Source of the DNA: Ralstonia mannitolilytica | GTDB taxonomy: Bacteria > Pseudomonadota > Gammaproteobacteria > Burkholderiales > Burkholderiaceae | NCBI RefSeq assembly: GCF_905397375.1 | Contig: NZ_CAJPVG010000005.1 | Location: forward strand, 186,001-250,000 | Length of the DNA: 64,000 bases | Reading direction: 5' to 3' | In this document: positions 56,855 through 64,000 of the stretch, in pieces | Numbering within the stretch: the stretch's first letter is position 1 | How the letters are laid out: every line of letters begins with the position of its first letter | Notes under the pieces: generated by a model | Told to the model about the DNA's origin: nothing | The model's input: the letters and a program-made list of their open reading frames with translations, nothing else | The model's database searches: none | Program-made: the position numbers and the translations under genes

Positions 56855-57465
56855 TGGCGGCGCGGCTTCCAAGCGCGTTCGGCGCACTGATGCTCGGCGT
56901 GAGTTGCCTCCTGTTCACCGGCTGCGCGAGCGTGCGGCCGGCCAATGACCTGTTTGCCGGCACCCAGGACACCGACGCCACCGTCACGCGGTACCAGGGC
57001 CGTTTCTCGGCGCGGTACACCCAGGGCAATGCAGAACAGAGCGCCGTCGGCAGCTTCCTGTGGCGCGAGCGCGGCCCCGACGTGCAGCTTGAATTGATGT
57101 CGCCGCTGGGCCAGACACTCGCCATCGTCAGCCAGAACAATCAGGGCGCCACGCTCGAACTGCCGAACCAGCCCGCCCGGCGCGCCCCCGAAGTCGACAC
57201 GCTGATGCAGGATGCGCTGGGCTTTTCGCTGCCGGTGGCGGGCCTGCGCGACTGGCTGCGCGCGCGTCCGGCCCCCGGCGCCCCCGCCCGCGTGGCGCGC
57301 GACGCGCAATCACGTCCCGAGACCATCGAGCAGAACGGCTGGACGGTGCGCTACGTCGCCTGGGCGGATGACGCGCCGGGCGACGCCCGTATCCGCCGGC
57401 TCGACCTGGAGCGTCCGCAGGGCGCCAACGGCCCACTCACGGTGCGGCTCGTGCTGGACCAATAA
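56854..57465 (+). CDS. lolB: Outer-membrane lipoprotein LolB
   Basis: 203 residues. The lipobox FTGC (about 21-24) makes it a lipoprotein. It receives lipoproteins from LolA and inserts them in the outer membrane. The beta-barrel-like core contains RYQGRFSARYTQG and VGSFLWRERGPDVQLELMSPLG. The ATG overlaps the TPR gene stop (TGATG). Confidence 0.9.
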   Translation: MAARLPSAFGALMLGVSCLLFTGCASVRPANDLFAGTQDTDATVTRYQGRFSARYTQGNAEQSAVGSFLWRERGPDVQLELMSPLGQTLAIVSQNNQGATLELPNQPARRAPEVDTLMQDALGFSLPVAGLRDWLRARPAPGAPARVARDAQSRPETIEQNGWTVRYVAWADDAPGDARIRRLDLERPQGANGPLTVRLVLDQ

Positions 57466-57481
57466 TCCGCTGCCGTCCGTC

Positions 57482-58351
57482 ATGACTTCTGCGCCCGACG
57501 AACTGCGCGACTGCCCCGCGCCCGCCAAGCTCAACCTCTTCCTGCATGTGGTCGGCCGCCGGCCCGACGGCTACCATCTGCTGCAGACCGTCTTCCAGCT
57601 GATCGACTGGTCAGACACGCTGCACTTTACCCGGCGTCCGGACGGCCGTCTTCTGCGCACCAACGACATCCCCGGGGTGCCGCCCGAGGACGATCTCGTG
57701 ATCCGCGCGGCACGCCTGCTCCAAGCCGAAACCGGCTGCACATACGGCGTCGACATCACCGTCGAGAAACGCCTGCCGATGGGCGGCGGCATTGGCGGCG
57801 GCTCATCCGACGCGGCGACCACGCTGCTCGCACTCAACCGCCTGTGGGGCCTGGATCTGCCACGCGCGACGCTGATGGCGCTTGGCCTGAAGCTGGGCGC
57901 CGACGTGCCCTTCTTCGTGTTCGGCCAGAACGCCTTCGCCGAGGGCATCGGCGAAGAGCTGACCCCTGTCACGTTGCCGCCGGCCGCGTTCGTGGTCATC
58001 CACCCGCGCGTGCATGTGCCGACCCCTGCAATTTTTTCTGACGATGGGTTGACACGCGATACGCCCCGCACCATAATTACGGACTTTCCTGACCGACAAA
58101 TTGTTTTCGCTTACGGTCGCAACGATCTGCAAGCGGTGGCGGAAAGGAAATACGGCGAAATCGCCCGAGCTCTTGCCTGGCTGCGTCAGTTCAGCCCCCT
58201 GGCAAGGATGACCGGGTCCGGTGCATGCGTGTTCGCTCCGTTCGACAACGTCGAGCATGCGCAGGCGATAGCGGACCAGGTACCTTCCGCGTGGGAAGGT
58301 AGGTGTGCGGCAGGTCTGACGCATCACCCGCTCGCGAGGTTTGCCGTGTAG
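57482..58351 (+). CDS. ispE: 4-diphosphocytidyl-2-C-methyl-D-erythritol kinase
   Basis: 289-residue GHMP kinase of the MEP isoprenoid pathway. AKLNLFLHVVGRRPDGYH and the ATP loop PMGGGIGGGSSDAA are diagnostic. The 3' third is less GC-rich and contains a near-consensus promoter (58049-58077) for downstream genes. Confidence 0.96.
   Translation: MTSAPDELRDCPAPAKLNLFLHVVGRRPDGYHLLQTVFQLIDWSDTLHFTRRPDGRLLRTNDIPGVPPEDDLVIRAARLLQAETGCTYGVDITVEKRLPMGGGIGGGSSDAATTLLALNRLWGLDLPRATLMALGLKLGADVPFFVFGQNAFAEGIGEELTPVTLPPAAFVVIHPRVHVPTPAIFSDDGLTRDTPRTIITDFPDRQIVFAYGRNDLQAVAERKYGEIARALAWLRQFSPLARMTGSGACVFAPFDNVEHAQAIADQVPSAWEGRCAAGLTHHPLARFAV
58049..58077 (+). promoter_or_regulatory. Sigma-70 promoter inside ispE, probably for tRNA-Gln and prs
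   Basis: TTGACA (58049-58054), 17 bases, CATAAT (58072-58077). It matches the consensus at 11 of 12 positions and lies about 325 bases upstream of the tRNA. Confidence 0.6.
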
Positions 58352-58359
58352 GGTTTGCA

Positions 58360-58388
58360 GTTATTGCTTCTGCAATGGAAGCAGTAAC
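58360..58388 (+). repeat. 11-bp hairpin just upstream of tRNA-Gln
   Basis: GTTATTGCTTC and GAAGCAGTAAC pair over 11 positions (one G-T pair) around a seven-base loop. No T-tract follows. It starts nine bases after the ispE stop and ends 13 bases before the tRNA. Confidence 0.6.
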
Positions 58389-58401
58389 CGATCGGTTGTG
58401 T

Positions 58402-58478
58402 AGGGGAGTCGCCAAGTTGGTTAAGGCACCGGATTTTGATTCCGGCATGCGAGGGTTCGAGTCCTTCCTCCCCTGCCA
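58402..58478 (+). tRNA. tRNA-Gln (anticodon UUG)
   Basis: 77 bases with encoded CCA. The acceptor stem is AGGGGAG/CTCCCCT, the anticodon stem is CCGGA/TCCGG with loop TTTTGAT (anticodon TTG), and the T-loop is TTCGAGT. The first pair is A1-U72, whereas E. coli tRNA-Gln has U1-A72. It lies between ispE and prs. Confidence 0.95.
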
Positions 58479-58558
58479 TTTTCTTCCTCATGTTCCCAGC
58501 AATTGCCCGGTTGGCGCCCAAGCTGACCGGCGCGTCTGAAGTCAAAACAGGTGCCCCG

Positions 58559-59509
58559 ATGAGCAGCGAAGGCTTGATGGTTTTTACCGGCAACGCCAAC
58601 CCGAAACTCGCAGAAGCTGTCGTCAAGCACCTGGGCATTCCGCTGGGCAAGGCCCTTGTCGGCCGATTCTCTGATGGTGAAGTCCAGGTCGAGATCCAGG
58701 AAAACGTGCGCGGCAAGCACGTGATCATCCTGCAGTCCACCTGCGCCCCCACCAACGACAACCTGATGGAACTGATGGTGATGGTCGATGCGCTCAAGCG
58801 TGCATCCGCGCGTCGCATCACGGCCGCCATCCCCTACTTCGGCTATGCCCGCCAGGACCGCCGCCCGCGTTCGGCGCGCGTGGCCATCTCGGCCAAGGTC
58901 GTGGCCAACATGCTGGAGGTCGCCGGCGTCGAACGCGTGCTGACGATGGATCTCCACGCCGACCAGATTCAAGGCTTCTTCGACATCCCGGTCGACAACA
59001 TCTACGCATCGCCGATCCTGCTCGAAGACCTGCGCAAGAAGAACTACGACAACCTGCTGGTGGTGTCGCCGGACGTCGGCGGCGTGGTGCGCGCACGTGC
59101 GCTGGCCAAGCAGCTCGGCGTCGACCTGGCCATCATCGACAAGCGGCGCCCGAAGGCGAACGTGGCCGAGGTGATGAACATCATCGGTGAAGTCGACGGC
59201 CGCAACTGCGTGATCATGGACGACATGATCGACACCGGCGGCACGCTCTGCAAGGCGGCCCAGGTGCTCAAGGAGCGCGGCGCCAAGCAGGTGTTCTCGT
59301 ACTGCACGCACCCGGTGCTCTCGGGCGGCGCGGCCGCCCGCATTGCAGACTCGGCGCTGGACGAAGTGGTGGTCACGGATACCATCCCGCTGCGCGAAGA
59401 CGCCATCAAGTGCGGCAAGATCCGCCAGCTCTCGACCGCCCCGCTGCTGGCCGAGACCTTCACCCGCATCGTGCGCGGCGACTCCATCATGTCGCTGTTC
59501 GCCGAATAA
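58559..59509 (+). CDS. prs: Ribose-phosphate pyrophosphokinase
   Basis: Makes PRPP from ribose 5-phosphate and ATP. 316 residues. FSDGEVQVEIQENVRG, the PFGYARQDRR-type stretch (here YFGYARQDRRPR) and the PRPP motif VIMDDMIDTGGT are present. ATG 58559 was chosen; the frame opens inside the tRNA. Probably transcribed with tRNA-Gln. Confidence 0.97.
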   Translation: MSSEGLMVFTGNANPKLAEAVVKHLGIPLGKALVGRFSDGEVQVEIQENVRGKHVIILQSTCAPTNDNLMELMVMVDALKRASARRITAAIPYFGYARQDRRPRSARVAISAKVVANMLEVAGVERVLTMDLHADQIQGFFDIPVDNIYASPILLEDLRKKNYDNLLVVSPDVGGVVRARALAKQLGVDLAIIDKRRPKANVAEVMNIIGEVDGRNCVIMDDMIDTGGTLCKAAQVLKERGAKQVFSYCTHPVLSGGAAARIADSALDEVVVTDTIPLREDAIKCGKIRQLSTAPLLAETFTRIVRGDSIMSLFAE

Positions 59510-59530
59510 CGCGGCGCCCAGGCAGTTTAC

Positions 59531-59539
59531 TGTTATAAT
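59531..59539 (+). promoter_or_regulatory. Extended -10 promoter element for rplY
   Basis: TGTTATAAT: a TGN extension plus perfect TATAAT. There is no clear -35. It gives a leader of about 115 bases before rplY. Confidence 0.5.
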
Positions 59540-59550
59540 TCAAGGCTTTA

Positions 59551-59647
59551 CCGCAGAAACGTCGGCTTTACGGCACTTCTGCGGCGTTTCCGAGGGCGCA
59601 ATATGGCGCCCCGTTCACCAGACGGCTTGGTCGCGAGTCGTCTTTTT
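59551..59647 (+). promoter_or_regulatory. Structured rplY leader with terminator-like hairpin
   Basis: The leader holds three hairpins: CCGCAGAA/TTCTGCGG (near 59551-59584), GGGCGC/GCGCCC (near 59594-59611), and AGACG/CGTCT (59620-59643) followed by five T residues just before the ribosome binding site. It looks like a possible attenuator; function not shown. Confidence 0.35.
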
Positions 59648-59661
59648 CGTTTGGAGCAATC

Positions 59662-60291
59662 ATGAAAGTTGTCGCTTTCGAGCGTAGCGTTCAGGGCACT
59701 GGTGCGAGCCGCCGCCTGCGCAATGCCGGCAAGACCCCGGGCATCATCTACGGCGGTGCCGCCGAGCCGAAGCTGATCGAACTCGATCACAACGCGCTGT
59801 ACCACGCGCTGAAGAAGGAAGCCTTCCACTCGTCGATCCTCGACATCGAAGTGGCCGGCAAGGTGGAAAAGGCGCTGCTGCGCGATTTCCAACTGCACCC
59901 GTTCAAGCAGCTGGTTCTGCACGTTGACTTCCAACGCGTGTCGGCCAAGGAAAAGATCCACGTCAAGGTGCCGCTGCACTTCCTGAACCAGGAAACCGCA
60001 CCGGGCGTGAAGCTGGGCCACGGTATCGTGAACCACATCGTGAACGAAGTGGAAGTGTCGTGCCTGCCGGCCGACCTGCCGGAGTTCATCGAAGTGGACC
60101 TGGGCAACCTGGAAATCGGTCAGACCCTGCACATCTCCGACCTGAAGCTGCCGAAGGGCGTGACCATCCTCACCCACGGTGGCGATGAGAACCCGGCCGT
60201 GGCCAACATCAGCGTGCCGGCTGGCGAGAAGTCGGCCGCTGCTGGCGAAGGCGCTGCCGCTGCCGAAGGCGAAGAAAAGCCGGCCGCCTAA
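59662..60291 (+). CDS. rplY: 50S ribosomal protein L25/general stress protein Ctc
   Basis: 209 residues, the long CTC form: an L25 domain (about 1-95) that binds 5S rRNA, then a TL5 beta domain (about 100-190), then an Ala/Glu-rich tail. GGAG lies seven bases before the ATG. Confidence 0.95.
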   Translation: MKVVAFERSVQGTGASRRLRNAGKTPGIIYGGAAEPKLIELDHNALYHALKKEAFHSSILDIEVAGKVEKALLRDFQLHPFKQLVLHVDFQRVSAKEKIHVKVPLHFLNQETAPGVKLGHGIVNHIVNEVEVSCLPADLPEFIEVDLGNLEIGQTLHISDLKLPKGVTILTHGGDENPAVANISVPAGEKSAAAGEGAAAAEGEEKPAA

Positions 60292-60330
60292 GCTGCCGCC
60301 GCACCTCGCGTCCCGTCGCGAGTCGAAAAA

Positions 60331-60362
60331 GCCCGCCGAGCTGGTCTCGCCGGGCTTTTTTT
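60331..60362 (+). terminator. Rho-independent terminator after rplY
   Basis: GCCCGCCGAG / CTCGCCGGGC stem with one C-C mismatch, five-base loop, seven T residues. Confidence 0.85.
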
Positions 60363-60465
60363 CTGGCCGGTCCCGGGACAAGCCTCCCGGGCTCCAGGCT
60401 GCCGAAAGCAGCTATGCTTGTACGATCGAGGGGCGCTTCCTGCACCCTACCCTGACACCAATCGC

Positions 60466-61068
60466 ATGATCAAACTCATCGTCGGGCTCGGCAATCCGGG
60501 CGCCGAATATGCAGCGACGCGTCACAACGCGGGCTTCTGGCTCGTCGACCAGCTCGCGCGCATCGGCAACGTGACGCTGCGCAACGAAACACGGTTTCAC
60601 GGCCATGCCGCGCGCGCCAACCTCTGGGGCCACGAAGTCTGGCTGCTGCAGCCACAAACGTTCATGAACCGCTCCGGGCTGGCCACAGTGGCGCTGGCGC
60701 GCTTCTACAAGGTGATGCCGGACGAGATTCTCGTCGTGCACGACGAGCTCGATCTGCCGCCCGGCGTGGTCAAGCTCAAGCTCGGCGGAGGCTCCGGCGG
60801 CCACAATGGTCTGAAGGACATCGCCGCACACCTGGCCTCGCAGCAGTTCTGGCGGCTGCGGTTGGGCATCGGGCACCCGCGCAACCTTCTGCCGGCGGGA
60901 AGCGCGCCGTCCGGCCAGCACGACGTTGCCAATTTCGTGCTGAAAGCGCCGCGCAAGGAAGAACAGGAACAGATCGACCGCGCCATCGATCAGAGCCTCG
61001 ACGCGCTGCCCGACCTGATTGCCGGCAACGCAGAAAAGGCCATGATGCGGCTGCATACCGCACGCTGA
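60466..61068 (+). CDS. pth: Peptidyl-tRNA hydrolase
   Basis: 200 residues. GLGNPGAEYAATRHNAGFW contains the catalytic His; QPQTFMNRSG and GGGSGGHNGLKDI are typical. Releases peptides from stalled peptidyl-tRNA. ATG 60466 is the family start. rplY-pth adjacency is common. Confidence 0.96.
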   Translation: MIKLIVGLGNPGAEYAATRHNAGFWLVDQLARIGNVTLRNETRFHGHAARANLWGHEVWLLQPQTFMNRSGLATVALARFYKVMPDEILVVHDELDLPPGVVKLKLGGGSGGHNGLKDIAAHLASQQFWRLRLGIGHPRNLLPAGSAPSGQHDVANFVLKAPRKEEQEQIDRAIDQSLDALPDLIAGNAEKAMMRLHTAR

Positions 61069-61091
61069 TCCGCCAAATATCAAGGGACACC

Positions 61092-61739
61092 ATGACACCG
61101 TTCGCCGCCCTCACCTCACGCGCCGCCGCGCTGGCGGGTCTGGCGCTTGGCCTGTCGATCGCCGTGCCGGCACAGGCGCAGGTCTACCGCTGCACGGAAG
61201 GCGGTCGGACAGTGTATTCGGATCACCCGTGCGGGGCGCGCTCCGTGGCGGTGCCGCTCATGGACAACACCCCGACTGCCGCCGACCAGCAGGCCGCCCG
61301 GGAACGCGCCAAGGCCGAAGCCGCGCAATTGCAGGAACTGGAGACCGCCCGCCGCAAGGCGCAGGCCGCGGAAGACGCCCGCCAGGCGCAGATCGCCGCA
61401 CAGGCCGCCGCTGCGGCGGAGCAGGCGCGCCGTGAACAACAGCGGAAAGTCGTGGTCGCGCAGGAAGGCGTGCGCTATTGCCACCGCGTATATGTCGGAC
61501 CGGTGCCCTACCCGTACCCGATGCCCACGCCCGTGATCGGCCCGCCGGTCGCGCCCACGCCCATGCCGGGCATCATCCGCCAGCAGCAGGGTGGCCCGAA
61601 GCCGTTCGTGCAGGCGCCTGCGCCCGCGCCGGCGCCCGTGATCCCGCGCCCGCACAGGCCCCATCCGCCGGCCTATCGCATCGTCTGCGAGCCGGGCTAC
61701 GTGTATGAAGGCCCGGAAGATCTGCTGCCGATCCAGTAA
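61092..61739 (+). CDS. DUF4124-type exported protein
   Basis: 215 residues, signal peptide about 1-29. The DUF4124-like N-terminal motif QVYRCTEGGRTVYSDHPCG (about 30-48) is followed by a long Ala/Gln/Arg-rich coiled coil (about 60-120) and a Pro-rich tail. Function unknown. It starts 23 bases after pth and ends before a terminator. Confidence 0.8.
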   Translation: MTPFAALTSRAAALAGLALGLSIAVPAQAQVYRCTEGGRTVYSDHPCGARSVAVPLMDNTPTAADQQAARERAKAEAAQLQELETARRKAQAAEDARQAQIAAQAAAAAEQARREQQRKVVVAQEGVRYCHRVYVGPVPYPYPMPTPVIGPPVAPTPMPGIIRQQQGGPKPFVQAPAPAPAPVIPRPHRPHPPAYRIVCEPGYVYEGPEDLLPIQ

Positions 61740-61767
61740 GCACTGAACACTGCAGCCGCAAATGAAG

Positions 61768-61790
61768 AGAGACGGCCACGGCCGTCTCTT
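61768..61790. terminator. Rho-independent terminator between the DUF4124-type gene and ferredoxin
   Basis: AGAGACGGC, CACG loop, GCCGTCTCT. The flanking T/A runs are short on both sides, so it may serve both convergent genes. Confidence 0.65.
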
Positions 61791-61799
61791 CTGTTGTGC

Positions 61800-62060
61800 T
61801 CAGGCCGCGCGCGGGGCCGAGGTAAGCTGGATGTACTTCTGCATCAACTGCTCGTGCGTTTCCTCGTGGGCCGGGTCTTTGGGGATGCATTCCACCGGGC
61901 AGACCTGCTGGCATTGAGGCTCGTCAAAGTGGCCAACGCATTCGGTGCACTTGCCCGGGTCGATCACATAGATCTCCGGACCCATCGAAATCGCGCCGTT
62001 GGGGCACTCGGGCTCGCATACATCGCAATTGATGCACTCATCGGTGATGATGAGCGCCAT
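61800..62060 (-). CDS. 2[4Fe-4S] ferredoxin, YfhL-like
   Basis: 86 residues. Two cluster-binding sets: CINCDVCEPECP (Cys9, 12, 15, 19) and CTECVGHFDEPQCQQVCP with the longer C-x8-C spacing typical of YfhL/Alvin-type ferredoxins. AAGGAAGG precedes the start. Electron donor of unknown partner; probably co-transcribed with coaD upstream. Confidence 0.92.
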   Translation of the reverse strand: MALIITDECINCDVCEPECPNGAISMGPEIYVIDPGKCTECVGHFDEPQCQQVCPVECIPKDPAHEETHEQLMQKYIQLTSAPRAA

Positions 62061-62110
62061 GATGCCTTCCTTCAGATGAGCGGCGGGCCGGTGCCCGCCA
62101 AAGCGTCATT

Positions 62111-62614
62111 TTATGCCGATTTGCCAGACCCTTCCGTCTTGCCGGTCTTTTCCTTGAGCCACTTCTCGACCGAGGGGAACACGAACTTGCTGACGTCGCC
62201 GCCCAGCACGGCGATCTCGCGCACGAACGTGCCCGAGATGAACTGATACTGATCAGACGGCGTGAGGAACATGGTCTCCACGTCCGGCAGGAGGTAGCGG
62301 TTCATGCCCGCCATCTGGAACTCGTATTCGAAGTCCGAAACGGCGCGCAGCCCGCGGACGATGACGCGCGCGCCGTTCTTGCGCACGAAATCCTTGAGGA
62401 GGCCGGAGAAGCCTTCGACCCGCACGTTCGGGTAATGGCCGAGCACCTCGCGGGCGATCTCGATGCGCTCTTCCAGTGCAAAGAACGGTCGCTTGTTCGG
62501 GCTCTGCGCCACCCCGACGATGAGCTCGTCGAAGATGTTGGACGCACGCCGTACGAGATCTTCATGGCCGCGCGTGAACGGATCGAAAGTGCCGGGATAA
62601 ACCGCGATCACCAT
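62111..62614 (-). CDS. coaD: Phosphopantetheine adenylyltransferase
   Basis: 167 residues. The nucleotidyltransferase motif PGTFDPFTRGH begins at residue 7, and the C-terminal region keeps the SGTFVREIA motif. Catalyses the penultimate step of CoA synthesis. GGAGG lies five bases before ATG 62614; the longer frame from 62785 overlaps intergenic sequence. Confidence 0.96.
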   Translation of the reverse strand: MVIAVYPGTFDPFTRGHEDLVRRASNIFDELIVGVAQSPNKRPFFALEERIEIAREVLGHYPNVRVEGFSGLLKDFVRKNGARVIVRGLRAVSDFEYEFQMAGMNRYLLPDVETMFLTPSDQYQFISGTFVREIAVLGGDVSKFVFPSVEKWLKEKTGKTEGSGKSA

Positions 62615-62808
62615 GGTTCCTCCACCAAGGGGAAAAAAGCATCCGTCGCGCGGCGTGGGACATGGCCGCGCCTGTGCTGCGTCTGGACACCGTTGCGTTG
62701 TGGAACGCGGCAGATCCCGAGCCTGCCGCTGACACGCCACCGGAGCCGGCCGGCTGCACCGCGACGGGTGCCGCCCCATGCCCATGCACCGGTGACGAGC
62801 GGCGTAGT

Positions 62809-63465
62809 TTAACCGTTTTTGCGCAGCAGCAAATGCGCATGCACCGCGCCGGCGCGCAGGTGCCTGTGCAGCGTCAGGCCAGCCAGCAACGGGATCCCCG
62901 CCGATGGGCCGCCGGCCTGTGAATCAGCGCTCACATCCACGAGAGGCTGCGCCGCTTCGAGATAGATCACCCCGCCCGGTTTGACCACGCGCGCCGCGGC
63001 TTCGAGCGCACGCAGCGTCCAGTCCTGGGCGAACGGCGGATCGATGAACACCGCATCGAGCGCCGCATCCGGCTGACGGGCGAGCCACGCAAAGGCGTCG
63101 CCGGAAACAATATCGACCATGCGCGCGCCGAGCTTGTCGCGCACCGCGTGCAAGGCGCGCACCGCCCCAGCGTGGCTTTCGACCAGCGTGACATGCGCGG
63201 CGCCGCGTGACGCCGCCTCGAAACCGAGCGCGCCGGTGCCGGCAAAGATGTCGGCGCAGCGCCAGCCGGCGAGGTCCTGGCCGAGCCAGTTGAAGACGGT
63301 CTCTCGGACGCGGTCGCTGGTCGGGCGCAGGCCGTCCGCGTCGACCACAGGCAGCGGCGTGCGCTTGTACTGGCCGCCGATGATGCGCACCTGCTGCGGC
63401 GCGCGCGCGTGCGACGTGGCGGTCTTGACCTTGGGGGCTTTGGAGCTGGAAGTACGAGGTGCCAT
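62809..63465 (-). CDS. rsmD: 16S rRNA (guanine(966)-N2)-methyltransferase
   Basis: 218 residues. The SAM-binding motif is IFAGTGALGFEAASRGA and the catalytic motif is DPPF. RIIGGQYKRTPLPV near the N-terminus is the family hallmark. coaD lies downstream on the same strand, as in many bacteria. Confidence 0.95.
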   Translation of the reverse strand: MAPRTSSSKAPKVKTATSHARAPQQVRIIGGQYKRTPLPVVDADGLRPTSDRVRETVFNWLGQDLAGWRCADIFAGTGALGFEAASRGAAHVTLVESHAGAVRALHAVRDKLGARMVDIVSGDAFAWLARQPDAALDAVFIDPPFAQDWTLRALEAAARVVKPGGVIYLEAAQPLVDVSADSQAGGPSAGIPLLAGLTLHRHLRAGAVHAHLLLRKNG

Positions 63466-63492
63466 GGGCGCGATTGTAGGGCCAGCGCAAAG

Positions 63493-63522
63493 AAAAACCG
63501 GCGGGTAGCCGCCGGTTTTTTT
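63493..63522. terminator. Terminator hairpin downstream of the M16 peptidase gene
   Basis: ACCGGCGG, GTAG loop, CCGCCGGT, with T-tracts on both strands (five on the - strand). It separates the M16 peptidase gene from rsmD. Confidence 0.85.
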
Positions 63523-63546
63523 CCTGAGCTCGCGTTGCCGCGTCGG

Positions 63547-64000
63547 TCAGTTGGAGCCCTTCGCGTCGGGACCGCCCACCACGACGGTCGCCATGGTCTG
63601 CGGCTGCAGCACGCGCTGGAACGCCGCGCGCACCTGATCGCGCGTGACAGCCGCAACGCGCTGCGTCCACGTATCGAGGTAATTGAGCGGCAGGTTGTAC
63701 CAGCCGATGTTGGCGACGTTGTCCAGCAGCTTGCGGTTGCTGTCGAGCCGCAGCGGGAAACCGTTGACGAGGTTGTCCTTGGCCGCCTTCAGTTCCGCGT
63801 CCGTGGGGCCGTCGGCGACGAACCTGGCGACGGTGTCGCGCACCACGCTCAGCGCTTGCTCGGTCTGATCCTTGCGCGTCTGCAGGGACAACTCGAACGG
63901 CCCGGGCTGCGCAGCGGGCGCAAAGTAGCTGCCGATGCTGTACGTCAGCCCGCGCTTCTCGCGCACCTCGTTGGTCAGGCGCGCGCTGAAGCCGCCGCCG
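63547..64000 (-). CDS. M16-family metallopeptidase, C-terminal part (cut by window edge)
   Basis: Only the last 150 residues are in the window; the 5' end lies beyond 64000. GGGFSARLTNEVREKRGLTYSIGSYF (first part shown only in short form: FSARLTNEVREKRGLTYS) and VTRDQVRAAFQRVLQP are typical of the C-terminal half of insulinase-like M16 proteins. The catalytic HxxEH would be in the missing part, or absent if this is the second protein of a pair. Confidence 0.85.
   Translation of the reverse strand, partial: GGGFSARLTNEVREKRGLTYSIGSYFAPAAQPGPFELSLQTRKDQTEQALSVVRDTVARFVADGPTDAELKAAKDNLVNGFPLRLDSNRKLLDNVANIGWYNLPLNYLDTWTQRVAAVTRDQVRAAFQRVLQPQTMATVVVGGPDAKGSN

Noticed and set aside
58281..58301. 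Perfect 8-bp hairpin near the ispE 3' end
   Set aside because: It lies within coding sequence and has no T-tract; probably chance, although it could affect RNA processing.

Overview
The window is a high-GC stretch of betaproteobacterial chromosome that looks like Ralstonia (or a close Burkholderiaceae relative). This is inferred from recognised protein families, from the gene order kdsD-kdsC-lptC-lptA-lptB-rpoN-hpf-ptsN-hprK-rapZ, and from the order mutM - dynamin-like GTPase - mutY. I see no insertion sequence, prophage, CRISPR array or rRNA. There is one tRNA (Gln-UUG) at 58402-58478.

Region 1 (1-7.7 kb): ilvA and queF are followed by a cluster that resembles a functional-amyloid (Fap-type) secretion locus. 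It has an outer-membrane beta-barrel protein with an N-terminal coiled coil (FapF-like, + strand). Facing it on the - strand are four genes: a very glycine-rich secreted protein, two small secreted proteins that each carry a double-glycine motif, and a stand-alone C39-type cysteine peptidase (FapD-like). Three of the exported proteins share a QNS...(L/I)Q motif. This is the most interesting part of the window.

Region 2 (7.7-16.4 kb): an acyl-CoA synthetase, a gluconokinase, an exported HExxH protein and an esterase. Next comes a thiosulfate module (two YeeE/YedE half-transporters plus the dihaem thiosulfate dehydrogenase TsdA) behind a good sigma-70 promoter. Two lipoproteins (CsgG/HfaB family and Sel1-repeat) and a TetR regulator follow.

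Region 3 (16.4-28 kb): an aryl-polyene-type cluster. A glycosyltransferase and an ACP lie on the - strand. Divergent from them is a translationally coupled + strand operon: membrane protein, AMP-ligase fused to a hot-dog dehydratase, LpxL-type acyltransferase, LolA-like carrier, MMPL exporter, NodB deacetylase, ketosynthase, chain-length factor, dehydratase and a small exported protein. No ketoreductase is encoded.

Region 4 (28-40.4 kb): a bestrophin-like membrane protein in a visibly less GC-rich patch, then ssb and an MFS transporter divergent from uvrA. After these come a Na/Pi cotransporter, a LysE exporter, apt, a DJ-1/PfpI protein, a ribbon-helix-helix protein and a KefC-type antiporter.

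Region 5 (40.7-64 kb): conserved housekeeping genes. These cover LPS core-sugar and transport genes, sigma-54 and the nitrogen PTS, RapZ, oxidative DNA repair (mutY, mutM) around a dynamin-like GTPase, and a TPR protein-lolB-ispE operon. An internal promoter in ispE probably serves tRNA-Gln and prs. Then follow rplY with an attenuator-like leader, pth, a ferredoxin, coaD, rsmD and the 3' part of an M16 peptidase gene cut by the window edge.
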